Part shown: positions 35,664-45,117 of the stretch, piece by piece
How the letters are laid out: every line of letters begins with the position of its first letter
Position numbering within the stretch: position 1 is the first letter of the stretch
Assembly: GCA_934196125.1 (NCBI GenBank)
Contig: CAKPVT010000001.1
Coordinates: 1 to 64,000 of the forward strand
Direction of reading: 5' to 3'
DNA length: 64,000 nucleotides
Origin: an uncultured Streptococcus sp.
GTDB lineage: Bacteria > Bacillota > Bacilli > Lactobacillales > Streptococcaceae
Notes under the pieces: generated by a model
The model's input: the letters and a program-made list of their open reading frames with translations, nothing else
Databases searched by the model: none
Told to the model about the DNA's origin: nothing
Position numbers and translations under genes: made by a program

Positions 35664-36014
35664 ATGGCTAATCATCGTGTTGACCGTGTTGGTATGGAAA
35701 TCAAACGTGAAGTAAACGAAATTTTGCAAAAAAAAGTTCGTGACCCACGTGTTCAAGATGTGACAATTACTGATGTTCAAATGCTTGGAGATCTTTCAAT
35801 GGCTAAAGTGTATTACACTATTCACTCTGGACTTGCGTCAGATAATCAAAAAGTCCAAACTGGTCTTGAAAAAGCAAAAGGAACTATCAAACGTGAACTT
35901 GGTCGCAACTTGACTATGTACAAAATTCCAGATTTGACATTCATCAAAGATGAATCAATCGAATACGGCAATAAAATTGACCAAATGCTTCGTGATTTGG
36001 AAGCTAAAAAATAA
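35664..36014 (+). CDS. rbfA: Ribosome-binding factor A
   Basis: 116 residues with the RbfA core ([48 protein letters not shown]). SD AAAGGAT. A cold-shock 30S maturation factor. A terminator follows, closing the rimP-rbfA operon. Confidence 0.95.
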   Translation: MANHRVDRVGMEIKREVNEILQKKVRDPRVQDVTITDVQMLGDLSMAKVYYTIHSGLASDNQKVQTGLEKAKGTIKRELGRNLTMYKIPDLTFIKDESIEYGNKIDQMLRDLEAKK

Positions 36015-36052
36015 CATAGCTTTCCATTTCAGTAAAAAATAGAAAAACAATT

Positions 36053-36080
36053 AAGAACTCGCTAATTAGCGGGTTCTTTT
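36053..36080 (+). terminator. Terminator after rbfA
   Basis: 10-bp stem AAGAACTCGC/GCGGGTTCTT (one GU), 6-nt loop, T-run; a TATAAT for the next gene lies just downstream. Confidence 0.85.
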
Positions 36081-36123
36081 GTGTTATAATAAAAGTGTTT
36101 TTTGAAATGGGGAAATAAAAAAG

Positions 36124-36666
36124 ATGAATATCACAGTTTATTTGGCTTCAAGTATGGGAAATACGCCAGATTATCATGAACAAGTTGTCGCATTTGCGAA
36201 TTGGTTAGCTCAACATGACCATTGTTTGGTTTATGGAGGAAGCAAAACTGGGCTTATGGGAGTTTTGGCGGACACGGTATTGGCACAGGGTGGTAAAGTC
36301 TATGGTATCATGCCTGATTTTATGCAAAAACGTGAAAAGGTACATCAAGGCTTAACACACTTGCAAATTGTTGCTGATATGGATGAGCGTAAGCGTCTCT
36401 TAATGGAAGAGGGCGACATTTTAGTCGCATTTCCAGGTGGTCCAGGGACACTTGAAGAGATTATTCAGGCTATTTCATGGGCGCGTGTTGGGCAACTCGA
36501 CAAACCCTGCTTGCTTTTTAACATGAATGGTTACTATGATAGCCTCAAAGAACAATTTAATCAGATGGTGCAGGCAGGTTTTTTAACGATAGCTGACCGC
36601 AAAAAGGTTATCTTTGTCGATAGTCTGCAAGCGTTAGAAGAGGTTATCAGTAGTTATCAGAAATGA
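36124..36666 (+). CDS. LOG-family protein (TIGR00730; nucleotide 5'-monophosphate phosphoribohydrolase-like)
   Basis: 180 residues with a Rossmann-type fold. YGGSKTGLMG and the diagnostic PGGPGTLEE motif (about 100-108) define the LOG family, whose members release a base from nucleoside monophosphates (cytokinin activation in plants). The bacterial physiological substrate is not settled. GGGGAAATAAAAAAG upstream is a weak SD. Followed 12 nt later by a nucleotidyltransferase-like gene. Confidence 0.88.
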   Translation: MNITVYLASSMGNTPDYHEQVVAFANWLAQHDHCLVYGGSKTGLMGVLADTVLAQGGKVYGIMPDFMQKREKVHQGLTHLQIVADMDERKRLLMEEGDILVAFPGGPGTLEEIIQAISWARVGQLDKPCLLFNMNGYYDSLKEQFNQMVQAGFLTIADRKKVIFVDSLQALEEVISSYQK

Positions 36667-36678
36667 GGGGTGGGATTT

Positions 36679-37227
36679 ATGGATTTAGAAGCGTTATTTG
36701 TGCAAGATGAAGAGTTAATGGGGATTCTTAGGATAATAGCAGAGCTGGATTTGCAGGATTCTTGGCTAGCAGCTGGGACATTACGCAATTATGTTTGGAA
36801 TGTCTTGTCAGGAAAAGCTGGCTTGGCACAAGCAAGTGATTTAGATATCGTTTTTTATGATATCAATGTGTCTTATGATGAAACGCTGGCGCTTCAGCAA
36901 GACCTTCAACAGCGCTACCCAGCCTATCAATGGGAAATCAAGAATCAAGTTTATATGCACAGCCATAGTCCAAATACGCTCCCTTACCAAAATGCGAGAG
37001 ATGCTGTTGGCAAATATCCAGAGCGTTGCACCGCCATTGCAACAAGATTGAACAATGATGAGTTGGAACTTTTTTTGCCTTATGGTGATGACGATATTGT
37101 TAATTTTGTCGTGCAACCGACACCGCATTTTTTAGAAGATAAGAAACGGATGCAGGTCTATCGTGAACGCCTTGCTAAGAAAGATTGGCAGGAAAAATGG
37201 CCAAACTTACAGCTATTTGATAAATAA
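36679..37227 (+). CDS. Nucleotidyltransferase-like protein (DUF925 family)
   Basis: 182 residues from ATG 36679 with GAGGGGTGGGA upstream; GTG 36670 lies inside that SD. Motifs SWLAAGTLRNYVWN and SDLDIVFYD (the metal-binding DxD of NTase folds) match the DUF925 nucleotidyltransferase group. Substrate unknown. Cotranscribed with the LOG gene. Confidence 0.8.
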   Translation: MDLEALFVQDEELMGILRIIAELDLQDSWLAAGTLRNYVWNVLSGKAGLAQASDLDIVFYDINVSYDETLALQQDLQQRYPAYQWEIKNQVYMHSHSPNTLPYQNARDAVGKYPERCTAIATRLNNDELELFLPYGDDDIVNFVVQPTPHFLEDKKRMQVYRERLAKKDWQEKWPNLQLFDK

Positions 37228-37296
37228 GAATAATACGCTAGGTGAAACAGATTGCTTTGATTTTTGCAATGTGTTTCATTTTTTAATCTTTTATCG

Positions 37297-37340
37297 TTGA
37301 CAAATGTAAACAATAATCATATAATAAATCTACAAACGTA
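37297..37340 (+). promoter_or_regulatory. cop promoter with two CopY boxes
   Basis: TTGACA (37297), 17-nt spacer, TATAAT (37320). GACAAATGTA (37299-37308) fits the cop-box pattern KACANNTGTA and overlaps the -35. TACAAACGTA (37331-37340) is a second box with one mismatch near the start site. CopY binding here would block transcription without copper. Confidence 0.85.
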
Positions 37341-37367
37341 AACTAAAACTATTTTAAGGAGGTAACA

Positions 37368-37799
37368 ATGTCAATTTCAAATGCAGAATGGGAAATCATG
37401 CGTGTTGTTTGGACGAAAGAGGAAACAACTAGCAGCCAGATTTTGGAAATTCTCGAGCAAAAGACAGACTGGACAGCCTCAACCGTTAAAACATTGTTGA
37501 AACGACTAGTGGATAAAGGCTATCTAGCAACACAGAAATCGGGCAAATCATTTCTTTATTCAGCACTTGTTTCTGAAGAAGAAGCTATTAATCGACAAGC
37601 CGATGAGCTTTTTGATAAATTTTGTCAGCGCAAGTATACTGCGATTATCAAACATCTCGTGGAAACAACGCTGATGACAATGGCAGATATTAACGACTTG
37701 CAAGCTCTGCTATTGTCCAAAAAAGAAGAGGCACTTGAAGAAGTGCCGTGCAATTGCATCCCTGGGCAATGTCGCTGTAAAGCTCATTTGAGTGCTTAG
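37368..37799 (+). CDS. copY: CopY/TcrY copper-responsive repressor
   Basis: 143 residues. The N-terminal BlaI/MecI-type winged helix (ISNAEWEIMRVVWTKEETTSSQI) is followed by a dimer region. The metal site CNCIPGQCRC fits the CxCx4CxC motif of CopY. It represses the copYAZ promoter and is released when copper replaces zinc. SD AAGGAGG. First gene of the copper operon. Confidence 0.95.
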   Translation: MSISNAEWEIMRVVWTKEETTSSQILEILEQKTDWTASTVKTLLKRLVDKGYLATQKSGKSFLYSALVSEEEAINRQADELFDKFCQRKYTAIIKHLVETTLMTMADINDLQALLLSKKEEALEEVPCNCIPGQCRCKAHLSA

Positions 37800-37822
37800 G
37801 GTTAGATTGGAAAGGAAAATAA

Positions 37823-40060
37823 ATGGCAAAAGAAGAAGTTTTCGTCATTGACGGCATGACCTGTGCAGCTTGTGCCTTAACGGTTGAAAATGCTGTTAAA
37901 AAGCTAGACCATGTTGACTCCGCTGTTGTCAATCTAACAACGGAGAAAATGACGGTGGATTATAATCCTGACTTAGTCAGTGAAAAAGAAATTGAAAAAG
38001 CGGTAGCAGATGCAGGTTATAGCGCCAGCGTTTTTGACCCGACAACGGCAAAGAGTCAATCAGAGCGCCAAAGTGAAGCCACACAGAATATGTGGCATAA
38101 GTTTCTTTTATCAGCTTTGTTTGCGATACCGCTCCTCTATATTTCTATGGGAAGTATGGTGGGGCTTTGGGTGCCAGAAATCATCAGCATGTCAGCTCAC
38201 CCATTGAACTTTGTTTTGATTCAGCTGATTTTGACGCTTCCTGTCATGTATTTTGGACGTCGTTTTTATGTCAATGGCTTTCGCTCATTGTTTAAAGGGC
38301 ATCCTAATATGGACTCGTTGGTTGCCTTGGCAACAACGGCTGCCTTCGTTTACAGCCTTTACGGTGTTTATCATATGATACTGGGGCATAGCCACCACGC
38401 GCATATGCTGTATTTTGAATCAGTTGCGGTGATTTTGACCTTAATCACTCTCGGGAAATACTTTGAAACGCTGTCAAAAGGTCGCACGTCAGATGCCATT
38501 CAAAAATTGGTGAAATTATCAGCCAAAGAAGCAACGGTTATCCGTGACGGTGTGGAACAAGCTGTTGCGATTGAGGACGTGCGCATTGGAGACCTCATTT
38601 TAGTAAAACCTGGGGAAAAAATCCCTGTTGACGGTAGTGTGGTTTCAGGGCACTCGGCGATTGATGAGTCAATGTTGACAGGGGAAAGTATCCCAGTTGA
38701 GAAAGCCACAGAGGATAAGGTTTATGGTGCTTCAATCAATGGACAAGGGGCGCTAACCATTCGTGCTGAAAAAGTTGGTGATGAAACCTTGCTCGCCCAA
38801 ATTATTAAATTGGTTGAGGATGCGCAGCAAACCAAAGCACCGATTGCTAAAATTGCGGATAAGGTAGCAGGTGTTTTTGTTCCAACTGTTATCGTGATTG
38901 CGCTTGTCACCTTCATTTTCTGGTACTTGATTATGGGACAAACCTTTGTCTTTGCTTTCCAAGTTGCCATTGCGGTTCTTGTCATTGCTTGTCCTTGTGC
39001 GCTTGGTCTTGCAACACCGACAGCGATTATGGTCGGAACTGGTCGCGGTGCTGAAAATGGGATCCTCTATAAACGCGGTGATACCCTTGAAAATGCTCAC
39101 CACCTTGATACCATTGTCTTTGATAAAACAGGAACTATCACCCAAGGCAAACCACAAGTTGTTGATATTTTTGCTTACCAAGGTGATAAAGATAAGCTTC
39201 TTGCACAAGTTGCCTCAATCGAGAAATTGTCAGAACACCCTCTTAGTCAAGCTGTTGTGGAAAAAGCATCCGCAGATAAGTTAGCTTTGACAGAGGTCAC
39301 ACAATTTAAGTCCTTAACAGGATTTGGCTTGCAGGCTGATATTGATGGACAAACAGTTTATGTCGGGAACTGCAAGTTAATGGAAAAATATCAGGTTGAC
39401 TTGACCGCCACTCAAGAAGCGGTGCTGGCTGCGACTCAAAAAGGACAAACACCGATTTACATCTCGGCAAATGCACAACTACTAGGACTTATCACCGTAG
39501 CTGATTTACTAAAAGTAGACAGTAAAGAAACCGTTGCTAAATTGCAAGAAAAAGGCATTGACGTTGTCATGCTGACAGGCGACAATAGCAAGACAGCACA
39601 AGCTATTGCCAAACAAGCTGGTATCAAAAATGTTATTAGCGAAGTTCTACCAGACCAGAAATCGCAAGCCATTCAGGATTTGCAAAGTCAAGGAAAAATG
39701 GTTGCCATGGTTGGTGACGGGATAAATGACGCACCTTCCTTAGCGGTAGCGGATATTGGTATCGCTGTCGGTTCTGGGACAGACATTGCTATTGAATCAG
39801 CAGATATTATTCTCATGAAACCAGAAATTTCAGATGTTCTGAAAGCCTTGAGCATTAGTCGTTTAACGATTAAAATTATCAAGGAAAATCTTTTCTGGGC
39901 ATTTATCTACAATATCTTAGCGATTCCTGTCGCTATGGGTGTATTATATCTATTTGGTGGACCTCTGTTAAATCCAATGATTGCAGGACTTGCCATGGGA
40001 TTTAGTTCAGTTTCAGTCGTCCTCAATGCCCTTCGCCTAAAATATATTAAACTGAATTAA
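37823..40060 (+). CDS. copA: Copper-exporting P1B-type ATPase
   Basis: 745 residues. One N-terminal HMA domain with GMTCAAC (residues 11-17), eight predicted transmembrane helices, the ion-binding CPC motif (about 389-391), phosphorylation DKTGT (about 434), nucleotide-binding SEHPLS, and hinge GDGINDAPS. All catalytic residues are intact. It pumps Cu(I) out of the cell. SD GGAAAGGAAA. Lies between copY and copZ. Confidence 0.96.
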   Translation: MAKEEVFVIDGMTCAACALTVENAVKKLDHVDSAVVNLTTEKMTVDYNPDLVSEKEIEKAVADAGYSASVFDPTTAKSQSERQSEATQNMWHKFLLSALFAIPLLYISMGSMVGLWVPEIISMSAHPLNFVLIQLILTLPVMYFGRRFYVNGFRSLFKGHPNMDSLVALATTAAFVYSLYGVYHMILGHSHHAHMLYFESVAVILTLITLGKYFETLSKGRTSDAIQKLVKLSAKEATVIRDGVEQAVAIEDVRIGDLILVKPGEKIPVDGSVVSGHSAIDESMLTGESIPVEKATEDKVYGASINGQGALTIRAEKVGDETLLAQIIKLVEDAQQTKAPIAKIADKVAGVFVPTVIVIALVTFIFWYLIMGQTFVFAFQVAIAVLVIACPCALGLATPTAIMVGTGRGAENGILYKRGDTLENAHHLDTIVFDKTGTITQGKPQVVDIFAYQGDKDKLLAQVASIEKLSEHPLSQAVVEKASADKLALTEVTQFKSLTGFGLQADIDGQTVYVGNCKLMEKYQVDLTATQEAVLAATQKGQTPIYISANAQLLGLITVADLLKVDSKETVAKLQEKGIDVVMLTGDNSKTAQAIAKQAGIKNVISEVLPDQKSQAIQDLQSQGKMVAMVGDGINDAPSLAVADIGIAVGSGTDIAIESADIILMKPEISDVLKALSISRLTIKIIKENLFWAFIYNILAIPVAMGVLYLFGGPLLNPMIAGLAMGFSSVSVVLNALRLKYIKLN

Positions 40061-40081
40061 TGATAAACAAAGGAGTTTCAC

Positions 40082-40285
40082 ATAGAAAAAACGTATGAAG
40101 TTACTGGCATGAAATGCCAAGGTTGTGTCAAAACAGTGACAGAAAAATTGTCAGCTGTTCGTGGCGTTGAAAAAGTGGTTGTTGATTTGGATAAAAAACA
40201 AGCAACCGTCACAGGAAATCCTTTCAAGCTCTCCCTAAAACGAGCACTCAAGGGGACAAAATTCATCCTTGGAAAAGAAATTTAA
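40082..40285 (+). CDS. copZ: Copper chaperone CopZ with apparent ATA start codon
   Basis: 67 codons: EKTYEVTGMKCQGCVKTVTE and so on, a complete HMA fold with the MKCQGC copper site. The frame has a perfect SD (AAAGGAG, 40069-40075) 6 nt upstream of ATA at 40082, where homologues have the initiator Met before EKTY. No ATG, GTG or TTG occurs between the upstream stop and this point. The next ATG (in GMKC) would delete the first strand. Either ATA initiation, a recent start-codon mutation, or a sequencing error. CopZ carries Cu(I) to CopA/CopY. Confidence 0.85.
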   Translation: MEKTYEVTGMKCQGCVKTVTEKLSAVRGVEKVVVDLDKKQATVTGNPFKLSLKRALKGTKFILGKEI

Positions 40286-40303
40286 AAGAATTTCAAAAAT
40301 CAT

Positions 40304-40330
40304 AAAAAACAGACTCAGTGCTGTTTTTTT
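40304..40330 (+). terminator. Terminator after copYAZ
   Basis: 9-bp stem AAAAAACAG/CTGTTTTTT with an 8-nt loop and a T-run. Confidence 0.8.
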
Positions 40331-40383
40331 GCGTTAAAAATGATAAACTAGTCTAGTAAGAAAAAAATGAATTTGGAACGAAA

Positions 40384-41001
40384 ATGACAATAGATATTTG
40401 GGATATTTTAAATGTTATCGGAACGATTGCTTTTGCACTTTCAGGAGCTATTGTTGCCATGGAAGAAGATTTTGACATTCTAGGATTGTTTATCTTAGGA
40501 TTTATAACAGCTTTTGGTGGTGGTGCCATTCGTAATCTTTTGATAGGATTGCCCATTAGTGCGCTTTGGTCGCAAGGTCAAGCATTTTATTTTGCCTTGG
40601 TTGCTATGCTATTTATCATGGTATTTCCAAATCTCATTACTCATAAAAGTTGGAGGAAGGCAGAAGTGTTGACGGATGCTATCGGGCTAGCGACGTTTAG
40701 CGTGCAAGGAGCTATGTATGCGGTGAAATTGCATCAACCCTTGAGTGCAGTCATTGTTGCGGCAGTTTTGACTGGTGCAGGTGGCGGTATTGTTCGTGAT
40801 ACTTTAGCAGGGCGAAAACCTGGGGTGTTACGAAGCGATGTTTATGCAGGTTGGTCAATTTTAGCAGCACTAGCGATTTACTTTAAAATCGTCCATAACG
40901 ATTCAGGTTATTATTTGCTTGTTTTGATTCTGACCAGCTTACGTATGATAGGTTACTGGCGTCAATGGCATTTGCCAAAAATTAAACGGAAGGTCACTTA
41001 G
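40384..41001 (+). CDS. TRIC/UPF0126-family membrane channel protein
   Basis: 205 residues, seven hydrophobic segments arranged as two three-helix repeats. Conserved GTIAFALSGAIVAM and AFGGGAIRNLLIG in the first half, with TGAGGGIVRDTLAG in the second, mark the YadS/TRIC family, whose structurally studied members form trimeric cation channels. Weak SD (GGAACGAAA). The following HAD gene starts 2 nt after the stop. Confidence 0.88.
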   Translation: MTIDIWDILNVIGTIAFALSGAIVAMEEDFDILGLFILGFITAFGGGAIRNLLIGLPISALWSQGQAFYFALVAMLFIMVFPNLITHKSWRKAEVLTDAIGLATFSVQGAMYAVKLHQPLSAVIVAAVLTGAGGGIVRDTLAGRKPGVLRSDVYAGWSILAALAIYFKIVHNDSGYYLLVLILTSLRMIGYWRQWHLPKIKRKVT

Positions 41002-41003
41002 AA

Positions 41004-41816
41004 ATGATTAAATTAATTGCAATTGATTTAGACGGAACTTTACTGAATTCAGATAAAAAAATTCCTGATGAAAATATCAAAGCTATTCAGAAAGCTGCTA
41101 AAGCAGGTGTGAAAATTGTTCTTTGTACAGGACGACCAAAATCAGGAATTCTGCCTTATTTTGAACGACTTGGCTTGACTGATGAAGAATACATTATTAT
41201 GAATAATGGCTGCAGCATTTACAATACTAAGAATTGGGAGCTTGTCAGTTATGCCCAAGTTAATAATGATGAATTGGACAAATTAGACCAAGTGTTAGCG
41301 GACTATCCAGAGGTTTGCTTGACATTGACAGGCGAAAAACATTATTATGCCGTTGGAAGCGAAGTGCCAGAATTGGTTCAATACGATGCAGGGCTTGTTT
41401 TCGATACAGCTAAAGCTGTTAGCATTGATGAATTGAAAGCTAGTTCAGAAATTATCTTCCAAGCCATGTATATGGCAAGAGCGCCTTATTTGGACCCATT
41501 CCAAGAAGCCAAAGAAAGCGCCTTGGCAGCTGAATTTAGCGTGGTGCGCAGTCAAGAATACATCTTTGAAGCTATGCCGAAAGGTTATACAAAAGCTACG
41601 GCTCTTAAAGCTTTGTCAGAAAAACTTGGCTTTACTCCAGCAGAAGTAATGGCAATCGGTGATGCTGCTAATGACATTGAAATGCTAGAATTTGCTGATA
41701 ACAGTATTGCCATGGGAAATGCGACTGACGAAGTCAAAGCGCTTTGCCGCTACGAAACAACAACCAACGACCAAGCAGGCGTAGCCCAAGCCATTTACGA
41801 TTATGTGTTGAAATAA
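41004..41816 (+). CDS. Cof-type HAD-superfamily phosphatase
   Basis: 270 residues. Motif I IDLDGTLLNSD (about 7-17), motif II LCTGRP, and motif IV GDAANDIEML near residue 220, with a C2B cap between. This is the Cof/YidA group of small-molecule (often sugar phosphate) phosphatases. The exact substrate cannot be read from sequence. It is coupled to the upstream channel gene. Confidence 0.9.
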   Translation: MIKLIAIDLDGTLLNSDKKIPDENIKAIQKAAKAGVKIVLCTGRPKSGILPYFERLGLTDEEYIIMNNGCSIYNTKNWELVSYAQVNNDELDKLDQVLADYPEVCLTLTGEKHYYAVGSEVPELVQYDAGLVFDTAKAVSIDELKASSEIIFQAMYMARAPYLDPFQEAKESALAAEFSVVRSQEYIFEAMPKGYTKATALKALSEKLGFTPAEVMAIGDAANDIEMLEFADNSIAMGNATDEVKALCRYETTTNDQAGVAQAIYDYVLK

Positions 41817-41822
41817 ATTATA

Positions 41823-41857
41823 GAAAAAACTCCAACTAATTTGAGTTGGAGTTTTTT
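41823..41857. terminator. Bidirectional terminator
   Basis: 14-bp perfect stem AAAAAACTCCAACT/AGTTGGAGTTTTTT; serves the HAD gene and the convergent TetR gene. Confidence 0.9.
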
Positions 41858-42430
41858 CTATAAGAAAAGTGGTAAACCAATAGCGGCTACTTCTTCGGCA
41901 GGAATTCGCATATCGTCGGCTACCCAGTTTGAGAGGACCGAGATAATGGCATTGCTCCAGAAAGAATTAGTGTAGCGAGAATCATGCTTTTTCTTGAAAC
42001 GTTGATAAGCTTTTAAGCGTTTAGAAACGATACTTGTCAATAGCTTTTCAAGGTGCTGTTCAAAAATCATTCGTAAAACGTTGGCTTCCTTTTTCGCCTC
42101 CGTCAATATGAAAAGCCACGCTCGGAAGAGCTGTGTCTTTAAATCGAAATTTTTGATGTCTCGAAAAATACGGCGAACAATTTGCGTTAAAATAGATTCA
42201 AGAATGGCTTCCTTAGATTTGTGATTTCGATAGAAAGCATTACGTGAAACGCCAGCTTTAGCGACAAGTTCAGAAATCGTAATTTGATTTAGTGGTTTCT
42301 TTTCAAGAAGAAGTAAAAGCGCAGTTTCAAGTGATTCACGCGTTAATTTTCGTGCCTCCTTGTTGGACACCTGCAAATTTTGCAAGGATTTTTGTGAAAT
42401 TGTTTTTCCGTCATGACAAAATCCTCTCAC
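41858..42430 (-). CDS. TetR-family regulator, N-terminus possibly frameshifted
   Basis: 190 codons from GTG 42430. The HTH is clear: TRESLETALLLLLEKKPLNQ, then ISELVAKAGVSRNAFYRNHKSKEAIL. The GTG has no SD. In contrast ATG 42414, with AGAGGA 7 nt upstream, opens another frame reading MTEKQFHKNPCKICRCPTRR and stopping at 42343, just where the TetR frame reaches LTRES. One extra T near 42346 would fuse the two into a normal-looking regulator. The effector is unknown; the next gene is a divergently placed degV-like gene. Confidence 0.75.
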   Translation of the reverse strand: MRGFCHDGKTISQKSLQNLQVSNKEARKLTRESLETALLLLLEKKPLNQITISELVAKAGVSRNAFYRNHKSKEAILESILTQIVRRIFRDIKNFDLKTQLFRAWLFILTEAKKEANVLRMIFEQHLEKLLTSIVSKRLKAYQRFKKKHDSRYTNSFWSNAIISVLSNWVADDMRIPAEEVAAIGLPLFL

Positions 42431-42547
42431 TTGTGACGTCTTATTGTTTTTGATAGCTAAGATAAAGGCTCTAATGATATAATTTTAGGAGAAAATACTT
42501 TGTTTGTCAAATAATATCAAAATCAAAAGAAATGGAGGAAAAGAGAT

Positions 42548-43383
42548 TTGACTTGGAAAATTGTGACAGATTCTGGCTGTGATATTAAACATATCGAAGC
42601 TATCGCAGACCACACAGAATTTCAAAATGTCCCTCTAACAATACAGATTGGCTCAGAAATTTTTGTGGATGATGAAGGGTTAGATGTCGATAATATGATG
42701 GCAAGTATGTATGCAAGTCCTACATCATCAAAATCAAGTTGTCCAAGCCCAGATGCCTTCTTACAAGCCTACCAAGGCGCTGAAAATGTCATTGCTATTA
42801 CGATTACAGGAAATTTATCAGGAAGTCAAAACAGTGCTCAAGTGGCTAAAAATATGCTTCTTGAAGAACACCCGAATGTTAATATTTATGTGATTGACTC
42901 ACTATCTGCAGGCGGTGAAATTGACTTGATTGTTTTAGAATTAAACCGTCTAATTGCTAAAGGTCTCAGCTTTGATGAGGTGGTCGAAGCGATTACCGCT
43001 TACCAAGCTAAGACCAAATTACTCTTTATTCTTGCTCGTGTGGATAACTTGGTAAAAAATGGTCGCTTGAGCAAATTGATTGGTAAAGTCATCGGACTTC
43101 TTAACATTCGTATGGTCGGAAAAGCTAGTGACGAAGGGACTTTAGAGCTTCTTCACAAGGCAAGAGGTCAGAAAAAAGAACAATCAATGAAATGTTCAAA
43201 GAAGGTTATCAAGGTGGCAAAGTCATGATTACTCACGCCAACAATGAAAAAGCTTGCCAACAGCTAAGTGATAAAATCAAAGAGAAATACCCTCAAGCCG
43301 ATATCACATTTATCAAAGCTTCAGGACTTTGTAGCTTCTATGGTGAAGATGGTGGTATCTTATTAGGATACGAAACAAAATAA
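42548..43383 (+). pseudogene. DegV-family fatty-acid-binding protein, frameshifted at an A6 run
   Basis: Start TTG 42548 after GGAGGAAAAGAG. The first frame gives TWKIVTDSGCDI and TITGNLSGSQNSAQ, DegV signatures, and runs to 43228. From about 43178 the normal sequence continues in another frame (TINEMFKEGYQGGKVMITHA to stop at 43383). Adding one A to the six-A run 43172-43177 restores a protein of about 278 residues. DegV proteins bind fatty acids and act with fatty acid kinase. Could be a mutation, sequencing error or slippage site. Confidence 0.8.
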
Positions 43384-43390
43384 ACGTTTA

Positions 43391-43424
43391 AACACCCAAG
43401 ATGAATATCAGTCTTGGGTGTTTT
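43391..43424. terminator. Bidirectional terminator
   Basis: 11-bp stem AACACCCAAGA/TCTTGGGTGTT between convergent genes; it lies partly within the 3' end of the minus-strand gene. Confidence 0.8.
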
Positions 43425-43923
43425 GTGTATGACGATTTAAGCCACTGTATTTTTTAATAGCAATAAGTGTTGTAATTGTGATGACCACGTCCATAACTAA
43501 AGCAGGATAGGCTTTAATGGTGAAGTCGTATAAAGACCAAAGTAGCATATTCTCAACCGTTACCCAGCGAAGCCATTGTCCCCTATCAGTCAAAAAAGAA
43601 ACGATAGTATAAGATACTGATGAAATCAAAGGTAAACAGCCGATTAATCCTGAATTATTGACATGAATGCCTAATGTTACTTGAATGATAACGAGGAGAA
43701 CAGTTGTATAAATTGAATCCCATTTCTTAATCATGAGCGTATTTCGAATAATAGAAACACTGATAGAAATAGCTCCCGTATAGCCACCCAACAAAAAATT
43801 GGCAACCATGGTAAAGAAATAATCAGACAGTTGCCAACTCAACATGCTTTTCTTAGTTTTGGCAAAAGATGAGATTGCTAAACAAGTTGCGCCAATGGCT
43901 GAAAAGACAAGCCCGATTGACAT
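43408..43923 (-). CDS. YgjV-family membrane protein
   Basis: 171 residues with about five to six hydrophobic helices. The pattern IGATCLAISSFAKTKKSML, WQLSDYFF and NFLLGGYTGAISISVSIIRN fits the YgjV (Imp-YgjV) family of small integral membrane proteins. Function is not known in the family. It starts 5 nt downstream of the stop of the preceding minus-strand gene, so both are likely cotranscribed. Confidence 0.75.
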   Translation of the reverse strand: MSIGLVFSAIGATCLAISSFAKTKKSMLSWQLSDYFFTMVANFLLGGYTGAISISVSIIRNTLMIKKWDSIYTTVLLVIIQVTLGIHVNNSGLIGCLPLISSVSYTIVSFLTDRGQWLRWVTVENMLLWSLYDFTIKAYPALVMDVVITITTLIAIKKYSGLNRHTQNTQD

Positions 43924-43928
43924 AATGA

Positions 43929-44510
43929 TTAATATCCGTAAGAATCGCTATTAGTGACAGTCGAATCAAAATAAGTATTATCGTAAGTGCTGTATGTTGA
44001 ATCACCTGAAATAGTATTGCTTTGTGTAGTTGCTGCTGCGATAGCATTAGAAACAGCATCCAGACGAGCTTGAAGTTGGTCTTTGACGGTTTTATTTGTT
44101 AGAACATCAATTGCTGCTTGTGCCGCAGTGACATTTGCGCTTGTTTGTTCAGATTCTGCCGTTGCAACAGCTGTTTCCGCATTGCTTTCATTGGTTACTT
44201 CAGCAGAGACAGCATCCAATTGTGATTGTAAATCTGTTTTTTTACTTTCATCGGAAAGTTTATTAATGGCTGCTTGGGCATTGGTAACAGCTTCTGACGT
44301 AGGATTGGCTTGTGCTTCTGCGAGCAATGCTTCTGCATTAGCTTCTAACTCTTCTTCGCTAGTAGATGATGAAGATGAGACAGCAGTAGTTGTTTGTGAA
44401 CTTGATGTGCTGGCATAATTGTTACCAAAGATTAGGTAAATACCAGCTCCAAAAGCAATTAAAATAATGCTAAGAATGAGATAAGTAACTTCACTTCTTG
44501 AGGTTTTCAT
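43929..44510 (-). CDS. Membrane-anchored Ala/Ser-rich repeat protein
   Basis: 193 residues. One N-terminal transmembrane helix (about 9-29) anchors an outer domain: a Ser/Thr linker (31-50), then two helical repeats of the type AQAAI-x-L-x8-LQ-x-(Q/R)LDAVS (about 80-110 and 133-160), and a Tyr/Ser/Thr-rich tail. It resembles small extracellular helical-repeat proteins of streptococci. SD AAGGAGC. Function unknown; upstream -10 box TATAAT on the minus strand lies around 44617-44622. Confidence 0.7.
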   Translation of the reverse strand: MKTSRSEVTYLILSIILIAFGAGIYLIFGNNYASTSSSQTTTAVSSSSSTSEEELEANAEALLAEAQANPTSEAVTNAQAAINKLSDESKKTDLQSQLDAVSAEVTNESNAETAVATAESEQTSANVTAAQAAIDVLTNKTVKDQLQARLDAVSNAIAAATTQSNTISGDSTYSTYDNTYFDSTVTNSDSYGY

Positions 44511-44836
44511 GAAAGCTCCTTTTCCTTTTTATAAATTAGATGCTACTTCAATAATGTAGCGTTATTCGATAAGTCAAATAATGTTAAACTTCTGTGATTA
44601 ACAGAGCATCTTTCTATATTATAACATAGAAATGACAGCGCATTAATTTTTTTCGATATTCTCTTAAAAATTTAGGCTAATTTAACCTAAAACGATTATA
44701 CTGCCAAAAAGGAAATTTCAAAAAATGATCGATTATTAAAAAATCAGTTTTTTATCATTTTAGAAAAAGAACATTATATTATCCAATTAGAGAGGGATAA
44801 AAGCTGAATCAGCGAAACTTCCTATATTTCAACAAT

Positions 44837-44884
44837 AAAACAGTCACTGATAGCAGATTTTGCTAAAAATGGCTGTTTTTTCTT
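44837..44884 (+). terminator. Hairpin with T-run in the intergenic region
   Basis: AAAACAG/CTGTTTT outer stem with inner TAGCA/TGCTA and T6. No gene is seen upstream on this strand, so it may end an unrecognised small transcript. The rest of 44511-44936 is AT-rich and shows nothing else. Confidence 0.5.
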
Positions 44885-44936
44885 ATTTTCTCGTTGAGAA
44901 TGAGAGTTAAAAATAACGGTGTTGAGAATTGCACTG

Positions 44937-44964
44937 TTAACTAGAAAGATAATTGTGGTATAAT
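44937..44964 (+). promoter_or_regulatory. Promoter of the accessory cluster
   Basis: TTAACT, 16-nt spacer, TATAAT; AGGAGGT and ATG follow within 22 nt. Confidence 0.65.
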
Positions 44965-44985
44965 AAATACATCAGGAGGTTCACT

Positions 44986-45117
44986 ATGGTTGAATTTACT
45001 CTTGAACCTTTTGCTAACGACACTTTCAAATTGCTTAAATCATTGAAAGAAAACCAAGTTGAAGTAAAAGGCATTTATTACATACCGCTTTCTCAACAAG
45101 AAATGGATAGATGCTGA
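44986..45117 (+). CDS. Small ORF heading the accessory cluster
   Basis: 43 residues (MVEFTLEPFANDTFKLLKSL...) with an excellent SD (AGGAGGT). Its stop overlaps the ATG of the 553-residue gene (ATGCTGA), giving either tight translational coupling or a sign that both were once one ORF: inserting one A into AGATGC would fuse them as ...EMDRMLKATALQ. No family recognised. Confidence 0.6.
   Translation: MVEFTLEPFANDTFKLLKSLKENQVEVKGIYYIPLSQQEMDRC

Noticed and set aside
44083..44418. 111-codon plus-strand ORF opposite the Ala-rich repeat protein
   Set aside because: Antisense artefact of repeated Ala/Ser/Glu codons; the minus-strand gene has SD and signal-anchor.
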